A stretch of 32,845 nt of DNA from Flavobacteriales bacterium CG_4_10_14_0_2_um_filter_35_18 (GCA_002793215.1 PFPU01000006.1:1-32845); one strand, 5' to 3'. Positions 7,925-16,666 are shown, counted from the stretch's first letter. The notes: generated by a model from the sequence alone, not told the origin. Program-made: numbers and translations.

Positions 7925-9436
7925 ATGCCCTTTTCATTTATCAATGCCTTAGCTTCTTGGATTTTAAAGAAACGTCATCATCAAATTGATTTGTTTTTAA
8001 AATATCCTATTGAAGTTCAGCAGGAAGTGCTCTTAAATTTAATACAAACCGCACAAAATACCGAAGTAGGCGTAACCTATCGTTTTAACGAAATAATTGA
8101 TTATAAAAGTTTTGTAGAACGCGTTCCTTTAAAACAATATGAAGATATTGAATCTTTAATTACCCGAACACGCAACGGCGAACAAAATTTGTTTTGGCCC
8201 ACGCCCATCCAGTGGTTTGCAAAGTCGAGTGGCACAACCAATGCAAAAAGTAAATTTATTCCGGTAAGTGAAGAATCATTAGAAAATTGCCATTTTAATG
8301 CCGGTAAAGATATGTTGGGATTGTATCTCTACACCAATGAGAATGCCGAAATGTTTAGTGGTAAGGGTTTGCGCTTGGGCGGTAGCAGTGAAGTTTATAA
8401 AAATGGAGAATCAAGCTTTGGCGATTTGTCGGCCATTATGATTGAAAATATGCCTTTTTGGGCTGATTTTAGCAGTGCACCAAAACAAGAAACCGCCTTG
8501 ATGAAAGATTGGGAAGTAAAGCTCGACGCGATTGTAAATGAAACTATTGGCGAAAATATTACAAGCCTTGCCGGCGTACCTTCGTGGATGTTGGTTTTGC
8601 TCAATCGCGTGCTTGAAGTTACCGGAAAATCAAATATTCTTGAGGTTTGGCCTAACTTAGAAGTCTATTTTCACGGCGGTGTAAATTTTAATCCTTACCG
8701 CGAGCAATACCATAAATTAATTCCTAAACCCGATTTTAAATATTTTGAAGTCTATAATGCATCCGAAGGTTTTTTTGCCATTCAAGATCAAAACCATTCT
8801 TTAGATTTGCTGTTGATGCTCGATTATGGTATTTTTTATGAATTTATTCCCATGGATGAATATGACGGCACAAATTCTAAAGCCATTCCGTTAAGCGCAG
8901 TGCAACTCGATAAAAATTATGCAATGGTTATTACGACCAACGGGGGCTTGTGGCGCTATTTAATTGGCGATACCGTTAAGTTTACCACACGCTATCCGTT
9001 TAGAATTCGCATCACAGGACGCACCAAACACTTTATTAATGTTTTTGGTGAAGAATTAATTGTTGACAATGCCGAACAAGCACTAAAACACGCTTGCCTG
9101 CAAACTAAATCTACCATTTTAGAATATACCGTAGCACCCATTTTTATGAAAGGCAAAAATAAAGGCGCTCACGAGTGGATGATTGAATTTAGCACGCCAC
9201 CAAACGATTTAAACTATTTCGCAGAACTATTAGACAATACTTTAAAAACCTTAAATTCAGATTACGAAGCAAAACGATACATAAACATTACACTTAACAA
9301 ACCTAAAATTAACTGCGCTAGAGTCGGTTTGTTTTATGATTGGCTAAAACAAAAAGGCAAATTAGGCGGACAGCATAAAGTGCCTAGGCTATGTAACGAC
9401 CGACTCTTAATGGATGAGCTTTTAAAATTGAATTGA
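7925..9436 (+). CDS. GH3-type acyl-adenylate/amidosynthetase family protein
   Basis: This 503-residue protein belongs to the family named after plant GH3 auxin-amido synthetases, within the adenylate-forming (ANL-like) superfamily. The three nucleotide-binding motifs are visible: SSGTTNAKSKFIPVS (101-115), YNASEGFFAIQ (277-287) and GLWRYLIGDTVKF (341-353). A GRTKHFINVFGEE hinge follows (365-377) before the smaller C-terminal domain. Plant enzymes activate a carboxylate with ATP and couple it to an amino acid. Bacterial members are widespread in Bacteroidota, with substrates generally unassigned. The gene stands alone between divergent DUF2797 and convergent polyprenyl synthase genes. Its last codons are part of a 19-base tandem repeat. 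Family assignment is strong; substrate unknown. Confidence 0.87.
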   Translation: MPFSFINALASWILKKRHHQIDLFLKYPIEVQQEVLLNLIQTAQNTEVGVTYRFNEIIDYKSFVERVPLKQYEDIESLITRTRNGEQNLFWPTPIQWFAKSSGTTNAKSKFIPVSEESLENCHFNAGKDMLGLYLYTNENAEMFSGKGLRLGGSSEVYKNGESSFGDLSAIMIENMPFWADFSSAPKQETALMKDWEVKLDAIVNETIGENITSLAGVPSWMLVLLNRVLEVTGKSNILEVWPNLEVYFHGGVNFNPYREQYHKLIPKPDFKYFEVYNASEGFFAIQDQNHSLDLLLMLDYGIFYEFIPMDEYDGTNSKAIPLSAVQLDKNYAMVITTNGGLWRYLIGDTVKFTTRYPFRIRITGRTKHFINVFGEELIVDNAEQALKHACLQTKSTILEYTVAPIFMKGKNKGAHEWMIEFSTPPNDLNYFAELLDNTLKTLNSDYEAKRYINITLNKPKINCARVGLFYDWLKQKGKLGGQHKVPRLCNDRLLMDELLKLN

Positions 9437-9453
9437 GCTTTTAAAATTTAATT
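9416..9453. repeat. 19-bp tandem duplication across the GH3-type gene stop
   Basis: Two adjacent 19-base units, 9416-9434 and 9435-9453, differ at one position (G versus T at unit position 15). Each starts GAGCTTTTAAAATT. The first encodes the last residues of the GH3-type protein and the stop codon spans the junction. It looks like a recent slippage duplication. Confidence 0.8.
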
Positions 9454-9466
9454 TTGTGGAGATGGG

Positions 9467-10444
9467 TTAAATTTTACGCTCAATCACATAATTTACCATG
9501 GTTAACAAACTGTCTTTATAGGTTGAATCTGGGTAGCTTTTTAACAAGTTAATAGCCTCGGTTTGGTAGTCTTTCATTTTTGAAATGGTATAGCCAATGC
9601 CTCCATTTTCTTTAACAAAAGCAATCACTTCTTTTACGCGTTTTTTGTCTTTATTGTGATTTTTTATGGAATTTATCAGCCAAGATTTTTCTTTTGGCGT
9701 ACAATGATTTAGGGTATAAATCAGTGGAAGGGTCATTTTTTGTTCCTTGATGTCAATTCCGGTTGGTTTGCCTATTTGAGCTTCGGTATAATCGAATAAA
9801 TCATCTTTAATTTGAAAAGCGATGCCTATCAATTCACCAAATTTGCGCATATTGGCAATGGTTTCATCAGATGCATTAACACTAGCAGCGCCAATTCCAC
9901 AGCAGGCGGCGATAAGTGTGGCAGTTTTTTGGCGAATAATTTCGTAATAAACGGCTTCGGTTATATCTAATTTGCGCGCTTTTTCTATTTGCAACAATTC
10001 ACCTTCGCTCATTTCTCTAACGGCAATAGAAATCAGCTTTAAAATGTCGATATCATCGTGATCAATTGATAAAAGGAGTCCTTTTGCAAAAAAATAATCA
10101 CCTACTAAAACAGCTATTTTATTTTTCCATAAGGCATTAAGTGAAAAAAATCCTCGTCTTCGGTTGCTATCATCAACCACATCATCGTGAACCAAAGAAG
10201 CGGTGTGAATAAGTTCTATAATTGAAGCTCCGCGATAAGTGCGCTCCGTAAAATTGCCTTTCGACACCATTTTTGCAACTAAAAACACAAACATTGGGCG
10301 CATTTGCTTGCCTTTTCGGCGCACGATAAACTGGATAATGCGGTTTAAAAGCGGCACTTTACTAGCCATAGATTCTTTAAACTTGCGCTCAAAGAGTTCC
10401 ATTTCTAAATGGATTGGCTGCTTTATTTGTGCAATGATGTTCAT
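9467..10444 (-). CDS. ispB: Trans-polyprenyl diphosphate synthase (octaprenyl-type)
   Basis: This 325-residue all-helical prenyltransferase carries both aspartate-rich motifs: DDVVD (87-91) with the following RRRG, and DDLFD (214-218). These coordinate the magnesium ions that hold the allylic and homoallylic diphosphates. It would extend farnesyl or geranylgeranyl diphosphate with isopentenyl diphosphate to make the side chain of menaquinone. The RGKQMRP-type segment (residues 43-50) is also typical of long-chain synthases. It starts immediately after the glnS stop with no spacer, so the two are translationally coupled in one operon. Length and motifs fit octaprenyl/heptaprenyl synthases; exact product length cannot be read from sequence. 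Confidence 0.88.
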   Translation of the reverse strand: MNIIAQIKQPIHLEMELFERKFKESMASKVPLLNRIIQFIVRRKGKQMRPMFVFLVAKMVSKGNFTERTYRGASIIELIHTASLVHDDVVDDSNRRRGFFSLNALWKNKIAVLVGDYFFAKGLLLSIDHDDIDILKLISIAVREMSEGELLQIEKARKLDITEAVYYEIIRQKTATLIAACCGIGAASVNASDETIANMRKFGELIGIAFQIKDDLFDYTEAQIGKPTGIDIKEQKMTLPLIYTLNHCTPKEKSWLINSIKNHNKDKKRVKEVIAFVKENGGIGYTISKMKDYQTEAINLLKSYPDSTYKDSLLTMVNYVIERKI

Positions 10445-12136
10445 TTAATCTTTAGCTTCGGTTTTTGCCCAACTATCTCGCAAAGGGACGGTTCGGTTAA
10501 AAACCAGGTGGTTTGGCGTGCTGTCAATATCAATATTAAAATATCCCAAACGTTGAAACTGAAATCGGTCTCCAATTTTGGCTGTTAATAAACTAGGCTC
10601 TACAAATGCTTCATTATTAATTAACAATGAATTGGGATTGATAAAGTTTTTAAAATCAACATCCTTTTGGGTGTCGGGGGCTTCGTGATTAAATAGGCGA
10701 TCATAAAGTCGGACTTCTGCTTTTATTGCATGTTTTATCGATACCCAATGTAAAGTTCCTTTTACTTTGCGCTGACTTTCTTCGCTACCACTGCCACTTT
10801 TGCTCAAAGCATCATAGGTGCAATGTATTTCTAAAAGGTCGCCATTTTCATTTTTAACCACCTGATAGGCTTTAATGATATAAGCATTTTTAAGGCGGAC
10901 TTCATTATTGAGTTTTAAGCGGAAAAATTTTTTATTAGCTTCTTCTCTAAAATCTTCACGTTCAATATAAAGCGCTCTTGAAAAGGGAACTTTTCTAAAT
11001 CCTGCGGCAACGTCTTCTTGATTATTTTCAGCTTCTAGCCATTCTTCTTTGTCTTCTGGATAATTTGTAATGACCACTTTAACAGGATCGAGAACGGCCA
11101 TCACACGTGGGGCAGTTTTATTTAAATCATCTTTAATGCAAAATTCTAAAAGCGCCACATCGGTAACATTATCGCGTTTAGCGATGCCGGCTAACTCACT
11201 GAATTTTTTTATAGACTCGGGCGTATAACCGCGACGGCGCAAACCCGAAATTGTTGGCATGCGTGGGTCATCCCAACCGTTTACTAGATTTTCGTTAACC
11301 AATTGTAGCAATTTGCGTTTGCTCATCACCGTATAGCTTAAATTGCGTCGTGCAAATTCGCGTTGTTTAGGGCGGATGCGTTTTGAATCGCACACTTGAT
11401 CTAAAAACCAATCGTATAACTCGCGGTGGCTTTTAAATTCTAAGGTACAAATAGAATGAGAAATTTGTTCAATATAATCTGATTCACCGTGGGTCCAGTC
11501 ATACATTGGGTAAATATTCCAAGTGTTTTTGGTGCGGTGGTGTGAACGTTTTAAAATGCGGTAAATAATGGGGTCGCGCATCAACATATTTGTTGAAGTC
11601 ATATCAATTTTGGCGCGTAAAACATGGGTACCTTCATCAAATTCACCTTGTTTCATACGTTCAAAAAGTGCTAAATTTTCTTCAATAGAACGGTTTCTAA
11701 AAGGGCTATCGGTACCAATTTTGGTAGGGGTTCCCTTTTGTAGCGCCATGGTTTCAGAACTTTGATTGTCAACATAAGCATTGCCATTTTTTATGAGTAA
11801 AACAGCCCAATCATACAGTTGCTGAAAATAATCGGAAGAGTATAATTCCTTATCCCATTGAAATCCGAGCCATTTAATGTCTTGTTTAATGGCATCAACG
11901 TATTCTTGTTCTTCTTTGGCAGGATTGGTATCGTCAAAACGCAAATTTACGGGGGCATTATAGCTTAATCCCAAACCAAAATTTAAACAAATTGATGCGG
12001 CGTGACCGATGTGCAAATAGCCATTTGGCTCAGGGGGGAAGCGGAATCGCAATTTTTTGGTGTCGAGACCGTTTGCTAAATCTTCTTCAATTATTTGCTC
12101 TAAAAAATTAAGTGCTTTATTATGGTTATCCATCAT
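10445..12136 (-). CDS. glnS: Glutamine--tRNA ligase
   Basis: This 563-residue class I aminoacyl-tRNA synthetase has the HIGH motif at 42-45 within PEPNGYLHIGHAAS, the LRFDDTNP block (65-72) and the second signature MSKRK (271-275). The arrangement is that of GlnRS rather than bacterial GluRS. The C-terminal part contains the beta-barrel anticodon-binding domains and ends with FNRTVPLRDSWAK. It charges tRNA-Gln directly, so this organism need not use the transamidation route for Gln-tRNA. Two adjacent ATG codons (12134 and 12131) could both start translation. A TAnnTTTG element lies 14 bases upstream. The gene directly abuts the polyprenyl synthase gene downstream. Confidence 0.96.
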   Translation of the reverse strand: MMDNHNKALNFLEQIIEEDLANGLDTKKLRFRFPPEPNGYLHIGHAASICLNFGLGLSYNAPVNLRFDDTNPAKEEQEYVDAIKQDIKWLGFQWDKELYSSDYFQQLYDWAVLLIKNGNAYVDNQSSETMALQKGTPTKIGTDSPFRNRSIEENLALFERMKQGEFDEGTHVLRAKIDMTSTNMLMRDPIIYRILKRSHHRTKNTWNIYPMYDWTHGESDYIEQISHSICTLEFKSHRELYDWFLDQVCDSKRIRPKQREFARRNLSYTVMSKRKLLQLVNENLVNGWDDPRMPTISGLRRRGYTPESIKKFSELAGIAKRDNVTDVALLEFCIKDDLNKTAPRVMAVLDPVKVVITNYPEDKEEWLEAENNQEDVAAGFRKVPFSRALYIEREDFREEANKKFFRLKLNNEVRLKNAYIIKAYQVVKNENGDLLEIHCTYDALSKSGSGSEESQRKVKGTLHWVSIKHAIKAEVRLYDRLFNHEAPDTQKDVDFKNFINPNSLLINNEAFVEPSLLTAKIGDRFQFQRLGYFNIDIDSTPNHLVFNRTVPLRDSWAKTEAKD

Positions 12137-12150
12137 TTTTATAAAAAAGT

Positions 12151-12158
12151 CAAAATTA
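12151..12158 (-). promoter_or_regulatory. glnS -7 element (TAATTTTG)
   Basis: The minus strand reads TAATTTTG, a full match to the Bacteroidota -7 consensus TAnnTTTG, ending 14 bases before the glnS start and implying a leader of roughly 10 bases. No good -33 TTTG is seen. A 12-bp perfect palindrome GATTTTAAAATC at 12171-12182 lies just upstream. Confidence 0.5.
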
Positions 12159-12291
12159 CTGAAAATAGTTGATTTTAAAATCTATTAAATTTAAAAAATC
12201 AGCTAAAAGGCGTGTAATTGTGGGTTGACAATGCTAGATAAAACGGTTTAAAAAGTGTCTTTAAAAGGCTGCAGATGAATTTAAAACAATC

Positions 12292-13221
12292 TTAAAACCA
12301 TTGTTTTTTTCTGAAAAAGAAAACGCCAATAACCGATAAAATAAATGAACCCAAAATAATTCCCGGCATCGCTAAAGTAGAATTTTCCATATAATTAGGA
12401 ACATTCATTCCAAAAATGCTGGCAATTAATGTTGGAATCATCAGGATGATTGAAACGAGCGTGAGTTGTTTAATTACGATGTTTAAATTATTAGAAATTA
12501 CCGATGCAAAGGTTTCCATCATTCCACTTTGGATATCAGAATAAATTTGAGCCATTTCGAGGGCTTGTTTATTTTCGATAAAGGCATCTTCTAATAAATC
12601 TTCATTAATTTCGGTAGTAATTTTCTTTGAATTTCGAAGTTTAGCCAAAACAATTTCATTAGCTTTTATAGAAGTAATAAAATAGACAAGGCTCTTTTCC
12701 ATCTTCAAAATTTTATTTAATTCCTTATTTTTAATTGATTTTTCTAGGTCTTGTTCAATTAATGAAGTGCGTTGATTAATCTGTTTCAAATAGTTAAGAT
12801 ATAAACTACCACTTCTTAAAAACAATCGCAAAACGAAATTAAGGCTGTCCGAAATTTGTTTGTAGTGTTCTCTCAAAGCTGAGGGCTGACCAACAGGCAA
12901 AACTTCATTGTCTTGCATGCAAATGCTCAAAGTGAAATCATTTGTGATAAAAATTCCCAACGGAATGGTGTGAAAAGGGACCCCATTGTTAAAGGCTTCA
13001 ACGGGAATTCTCAAAATAACTAAGGTATAATCATCTTCAAATTCAATACGTGGGCGTTCATCTATATCTAAAATATCGTTAATTGAATCGTTAGGCAAAT
13101 TGAATTGCTTTGTAAGTTGCTCAATTTCAGATTGAATAGGACTTGTTACGTTTATCCAGCAATTTTTTTGTGGTTTTTCAATTTCATTGTAACCACCGAA
13201 AGTTTTGAATATTTTAATCAT
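12292..13221 (-). CDS. corA: CorA family magnesium transporter
   Basis: This 309-residue protein has the CorA layout: a soluble alpha/beta funnel domain (1-245), then two C-terminal transmembrane helices (about 252-270 and 286-303). The diagnostic GMN motif at 271-273 closes the first helix and forms the ion-selectivity site; the short loop reads VPNYMEN. The protein ends in a basic FFFRKKQWF tail as is usual. It would form a pentameric inner-membrane channel for magnesium, possibly cobalt or nickel. It lies downstream of rsmA but is separated by 206 bases containing its own promoter-like element and a hairpin close to the start codon, suggesting independent control. The family is certain; ion preference is inferred. 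Confidence 0.92.
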   Translation of the reverse strand: MIKIFKTFGGYNEIEKPQKNCWINVTSPIQSEIEQLTKQFNLPNDSINDILDIDERPRIEFEDDYTLVILRIPVEAFNNGVPFHTIPLGIFITNDFTLSICMQDNEVLPVGQPSALREHYKQISDSLNFVLRLFLRSGSLYLNYLKQINQRTSLIEQDLEKSIKNKELNKILKMEKSLVYFITSIKANEIVLAKLRNSKKITTEINEDLLEDAFIENKQALEMAQIYSDIQSGMMETFASVISNNLNIVIKQLTLVSIILMIPTLIASIFGMNVPNYMENSTLAMPGIILGSFILSVIGVFFFRKKQWF

Positions 13222-13347
13222 GATTTTGTTTCCTTAAGTTAATCTGAAAGGAAACACAATGCCCTTTGCAGAAGTTAATAGTTTAAGTTGCTATAATACG
13301 GGCCAGCGTCCATGGATTTGACAGTTTAATTTATGAGTGCAAAAGTA
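13222..13347 (-). promoter_or_regulatory. corA leader with TAnnTTTG element and start-proximal hairpin
   Basis: On the minus strand TACTTTTG (complement of 13340-13347) fully matches the -7 consensus, although no -33 is evident. Transcription from it would give a leader of about 110 bases. Near its 3' end an 8-bp perfect inverted repeat, GTTTCCTT (13248-13255 complement) with AAGGAAAC (13228-13235 complement) and a 12-base loop, ends only 6 bases from the corA ATG and could limit ribosome access. I do not recognise a known magnesium riboswitch fold. Confidence 0.42.
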
Positions 13348-13360
13348 ATTCTATTTTTTT

Positions 13361-13386
13361 AGAATCTTTATTTATTGGAAGATTCT
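13361..13386. repeat. 8-bp inverted repeat between rsmA and corA
   Basis: AGAATCTT (13361-13368) and AAGATTCT (13379-13386) are perfectly complementary with a 10-base loop. For rsmA (-) the stem is followed by a run of A, not T, so it is not a canonical intrinsic terminator in that direction. T-rich sequence follows on +, but no + gene ends here. It could stop transcription or protect the rsmA transcript 3' end. Confidence 0.45.
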
Positions 13387-13427
13387 TTTGTTTGATTTTA
13401 AAAAAAAACTCTAAAATACGGTTTAGA

Positions 13428-14204
13428 TTAAGCGAGGTCTTGCTGTATTTTACCTGTTAATTCTATAAATTGAGCGACCGATAGTTGTTCGGGACGCTTA
13501 TCAAAAAGGGGGTATGCTCTTAAATTTTCACTTAAATTGAGGCTTTTTAGACTGTTGCGGAGTGTTTTACGGCGTTGGTTAAAGCCCATTTTCACTACTT
13601 TAAAAAACAGCGATTCGTCAATTTGCAAAACAAAATTTTCCTTTCGCTTCATGATGAGCACGCCCGAATCTACTTTTGGCGGCGGATTGAAAACCGTTGG
13701 TGGAACAGAAAATAAATAGCTAACTTCATAAAAAGCTTGGGTTAAAACCGATAAAATTCCGTAAACTTTTGAACCTTCTTTTTGGGCGATGCGCAGGGCG
13801 ACTTCCTTTTGAAACATTCCGCAAAACTCGGGTATGTAGTGCCTATATTCTAAGGCTTTAAAAACAATTTGAGAGGAGATATTATAAGGAAAATTACCGA
13901 TAATAGCCACTTGTTGCTGCTTGAAAAAGACGCTTAAATCAAACTTTAAAAAATCGGCTTCAATGATATTTTGACTTAACTTTAAAAAATGCGCTTTTAA
14001 ATAGTCAACTGATTCTGAATCAATTTCGATGACAAAAGTTTCAATTTTTTTTTGAAGTAAAAATTGGGTTAACACGCCCATACCGGGTCCTATTTCTAAA
14101 GCAGTTTTGTAGCCTTTTAAACTCAGCGCATCGGCAATTTTTTGGGCAATGTTTTTATCGTTTAAAAAGTGCTGACCGAGGTATTTTTTTGGTTTAACGT
14201 TCAT
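13428..14204 (-). CDS. rsmA: 16S rRNA (adenine(1518)-N6/adenine(1519)-N6)-dimethyltransferase
   Basis: This 258-residue protein is the KsgA/RsmA enzyme that dimethylates two adjacent adenines in the 3'-terminal hairpin of 16S rRNA during late 30S assembly. The N-terminal KKYLGQHFL signature (6-14), the SAM-binding motif EIGPGMG (37-43), the acidic FVIEID strand end (57-62) and the catalytic NFPYNIS motif (104-110) are all present. The C-terminal helical domain contains [11 protein letters not shown], also diagnostic. It is preceded 20 bases upstream by the DUF4286 gene and belongs to the TPR-DUF4286-rsmA operon. Downstream lies corA. Confidence 0.96.
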   Translation of the reverse strand: MNVKPKKYLGQHFLNDKNIAQKIADALSLKGYKTALEIGPGMGVLTQFLLQKKIETFVIEIDSESVDYLKAHFLKLSQNIIEADFLKFDLSVFFKQQQVAIIGNFPYNISSQIVFKALEYRHYIPEFCGMFQKEVALRIAQKEGSKVYGILSVLTQAFYEVSYLFSVPPTVFNPPPKVDSGVLIMKRKENFVLQIDESLFFKVVKMGFNQRRKTLRNSLKSLNLSENLRAYPLFDKRPEQLSVAQFIELTGKIQQDLA

Positions 14205-14224
14205 TTTTTATGAGGAAAGCGGTA

Positions 14225-14536
14225 TTAAAATTCAGAAATAACTTCTAATTCAGTTCTAAAAGCCACAAATTTATCTTTAAATAAGTTGTTAAATTCTAGC
14301 CTCAACCGTTCAGCATCTTCTTGATAATAAAGCGCTAAGGTTGTTTTGTCTTTGGCAGTATATTGCACAGAGTAAGTAAAGCCACCCAAAGGTTCATCTA
14401 CCAAAACTTTGCTCAATTTTGCGGAAATAAATTTTTTAGTTGCCAGCACATCGGGAATGTGTTTGGTTTGCATCCATTTTAACCATTGGTCGTGAACCGA
14501 GGCTTCTATATTGGTGGTTACGTTATAAATTATCAT
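14225..14536 (-). CDS. DUF4286 family protein
   Basis: This 103-residue protein matches DUF4286, a small cytosolic family found next to rsmA in Bacteroidota. The N-terminus MIIYNVTTNIEASVHDQWL and the following W-x-x-x-x-HIPD segment are characteristic and suggest a ferredoxin-like alpha/beta dimeric-barrel fold, which is my inference from the length and strand pattern. There is no signal peptide. It begins 3 bases after the TPR gene stop and ends 20 bases before rsmA, so the three genes are co-transcribed. No enzymatic residues stand out and the biological role is unknown. Confidence 0.85.
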   Translation of the reverse strand: MIIYNVTTNIEASVHDQWLKWMQTKHIPDVLATKKFISAKLSKVLVDEPLGGFTYSVQYTAKDKTTLALYYQEDAERLRLEFNNLFKDKFVAFRTELEVISEF

Positions 14537-14539
14537 GAT

Positions 14540-16321
14540 TTAGTTTAATGAAGTTGGTTTTAATTGTCGAAATGCGCTTCGCGCCTCAACTAAATAGATG
14601 CTTGCCGGATAATCAAAAATTATTTTTTCAAAATATTGTGATGCTTTTTCAATGTTCGAAAGTTTGGTGAGGTAAAGATTGGCTAAATTAAAACAAGCGT
14701 CATCTGACAAACTATCATTTACATCAATGGTCAATATTTTTAAATAATTTGCTTCGGCTTTATCAAAGACTTTCAGTTTATCATAAATCTGAGCTTGTTT
14801 AAAAAGGGCATAGGTTTCAATTGGGAGTCCTTTAAACTTTGGCAACAAGGTGTTTAAGCTGTCAATAGCTGCAAGATTTTGGTTTTGAAATGCTAACAAA
14901 TCCGCTTTAGCGTAACTTTTAAGAGCTTTAAAATCACCCCCTTGGGTGGTGTTTCCAATCAATAAACTCAACTGAAGCGCATCGTTGGCAATAAGTTGAG
15001 ACGTTTCGCTTTTTAACACATTGAGTTGCGTTTGCGCCCATTCAAAATCGCCTTTATAATAGGAAGTTTGCGCAATTTTAAAAGTCGCCAGTTGACCCAA
15101 AACTGAATTTTTGTAATTTGTTTTCACCTGTGTAAAAGCTACTAAAGCCTGATTTAATTGGTTTGAATAGATAAATAGCGTTGCCAAATCTAATTTTAAC
15201 TGTCCTTTTTGAAAGTTATCGAGGTCTAGATTTAAGGATTTTTGTAATAAATCAATGGCTTGATTGGTGTGGTTTAATTGATAAGCTAAAAAAGAGGCAT
15301 AGACTTGTTGTATGCTAAAGGTATTGGCATTATATCCAAAATCTATGAGTAATTGTTTAAATTTTGTATCGATGATGGCGAGCTCTTTTTGAGTGTTTTT
15401 AGTTTCGATATCTATTTTTATCAGATACAAATTTGCCTGAATAAGGGTTTGAATATCGGTAGTATTTTTAAGAATAAAATCAAAACATTGAGCCGAAACG
15501 GCAAAGTCTTTATCGTTAAAAGTGATTCCGCCAAGTGCTACTAGGCGGCTAAAATCGTCTGGTTGGCGTTTAAAAATGGCTTTTTCTTGAATCAATGCTT
15601 TGGTGTAGCTTTTTTCTTGCATATACAACCAACTTAAAAGCATATTCCACGACGTATTTGGGTTGGTTTGCAAGCGCTGAATCAATAGGTTTTTGAAGAG
15701 GATGTTATTTTCGTTTTGGGGATCATCATTGGTAAAAGTTCCGACATATCGCAGAATATCTAGGGTGTAAGTTGGGTCGCTTTCTACAATGCTTAACAAG
15801 CTATCAAACATGTTATTTATAAGTCCTTGTTCTCCATATATAAGCGCAATTTGAAGCTTATAATCCAGATTTTTATCGAGTTTCATGGCGGTTTGATAAA
15901 CACGCAACGCGTAATCTAACAAGTTGTTATTTTGAAAAGCCAGTCCGGTATTATAACCTAATTCGGGATTGGATTCAACGGCTTTGGCAGCCATTTCATA
16001 ATAGGAAATCGCTTTGTCTTTTTGGCCTTGTAAAGCGTAGTTATAACCAAGTTCAACATTGAATTGCTTTTGGTCGGGATATTTTTCGAGTTGTTCTAAA
16101 ATAACTTGATTTGCCGCCGCATATTTTTCGGTTTGCTGGTAACTCGACACCAAGAATTTAAAATAATCGGTGCGGTAGGCGTATTTTTTATGAAGGGCTT
16201 TATAGAGTTCAATGGCTTTTTCATATTGACCAGAATTGTAATAATTACGAGCCAAGGCAGGGCTTTGCGCCGATAGGTTCAAACAGGTAAAGGTAATTAG
16301 TACAATAAAAAAAGTCCTCAT
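14540..16321 (-). CDS. Secreted tetratricopeptide-repeat protein
   Basis: This 593-residue protein has a signal peptide (about 1-18, ending LSAQS) followed by tetratricopeptide repeats along most of its length. The first repeat is ARNYYNSGQYEKAIELYKAL (24-43), and the last is around SQYFEKIIFDYPASIYLVEA near the C-terminus. TPR arrays act as scaffolds for protein contacts; the signal peptide, without a lipobox or membrane anchor, places it in the periplasm. It is the first gene of the TPR-DUF4286-rsmA operon, with only 3 bases to DUF4286. The last repeats resemble those of outer-membrane assembly TPR proteins, but this is not specific enough to name a partner. Confidence 0.85.
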   Translation of the reverse strand: MRTFFIVLITFTCLNLSAQSPALARNYYNSGQYEKAIELYKALHKKYAYRTDYFKFLVSSYQQTEKYAAANQVILEQLEKYPDQKQFNVELGYNYALQGQKDKAISYYEMAAKAVESNPELGYNTGLAFQNNNLLDYALRVYQTAMKLDKNLDYKLQIALIYGEQGLINNMFDSLLSIVESDPTYTLDILRYVGTFTNDDPQNENNILFKNLLIQRLQTNPNTSWNMLLSWLYMQEKSYTKALIQEKAIFKRQPDDFSRLVALGGITFNDKDFAVSAQCFDFILKNTTDIQTLIQANLYLIKIDIETKNTQKELAIIDTKFKQLLIDFGYNANTFSIQQVYASFLAYQLNHTNQAIDLLQKSLNLDLDNFQKGQLKLDLATLFIYSNQLNQALVAFTQVKTNYKNSVLGQLATFKIAQTSYYKGDFEWAQTQLNVLKSETSQLIANDALQLSLLIGNTTQGGDFKALKSYAKADLLAFQNQNLAAIDSLNTLLPKFKGLPIETYALFKQAQIYDKLKVFDKAEANYLKILTIDVNDSLSDDACFNLANLYLTKLSNIEKASQYFEKIIFDYPASIYLVEARSAFRQLKPTSLN

Positions 16322-16611
16322 TCAATAAAAATTGTTGTGGTAAAGATACAAAACAAGTGTTTAAATATTTTTAAAAAGGAAAGAATTGGGTTTTGGTTTT
16401 TAAGAGATGCTTTGCCAAATAAGTTTGTTGATAAGCAACAAGAACCAAAATCACCTAAAGTTCATAAATTAATGAAAATCGCATAGCGTTTATAACCTCA
16501 TTAGGGGTTGCATCCATTTCAATATTTGACTAGGCATTAACAATAAAAAAACTGCCCTTTTAGGCAAAAAAATCAGTCTTTAAATCAGATGCTTTAATAC
16601 AAATTATTTTG
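16322..16611. other. Intergenic region between divergent TPR gene and rpsP, no gene seen
   Basis: I find no open reading frame with a plausible start and no RNA-gene signature here. A small hairpin TGCC-CTTTTA-GGCA (16553-16566) is flanked by A-runs on +, so it has T-runs only when read on -. A six-base inverted repeat TTGTTG/CAACAA lies near 16430. No clear TAnnTTTG for the TPR gene is visible; TATCTTTA on - (complement of 16341-16348) is a seven-of-eight match. Confidence 0.5.
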
Positions 16612-16666
16612 TACATTTGCCAACTTATTAATAATCGGGGTCGAGTACCCCAAAATTTAACAATTT
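16612..16666 (+). promoter_or_regulatory. rpsP promoter (-7 TACATTTG) and structured leader
   Basis: TACATTTG (16612-16619) fully matches the TAnnTTTG consensus; the -33 position lacks a good TTTG. Transcription would begin near 16625. The leader of about 40 bases contains a strong GC hairpin, GGGGT (16637-16641), loop CGAGT, ACCCC (16647-16651), ending 15 bases before the rpsP ATG. In this AT-rich setting such a stem is conspicuous and may be an autoregulatory ribosomal-protein leader. Confidence 0.55.

Noticed and set aside
13222-13340. M-box or other known magnesium riboswitch before corA
   Set aside because: The leader is too short and lacks the paired helices I would expect; only a single start-proximal hairpin is clear.
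16553-16566. Hairpin TGCC-CTTTTA-GGCA as a terminator before rpsP
   Set aside because: The stem is four pairs, A-runs follow it on +, and no - strand gene upstream would need terminating there.
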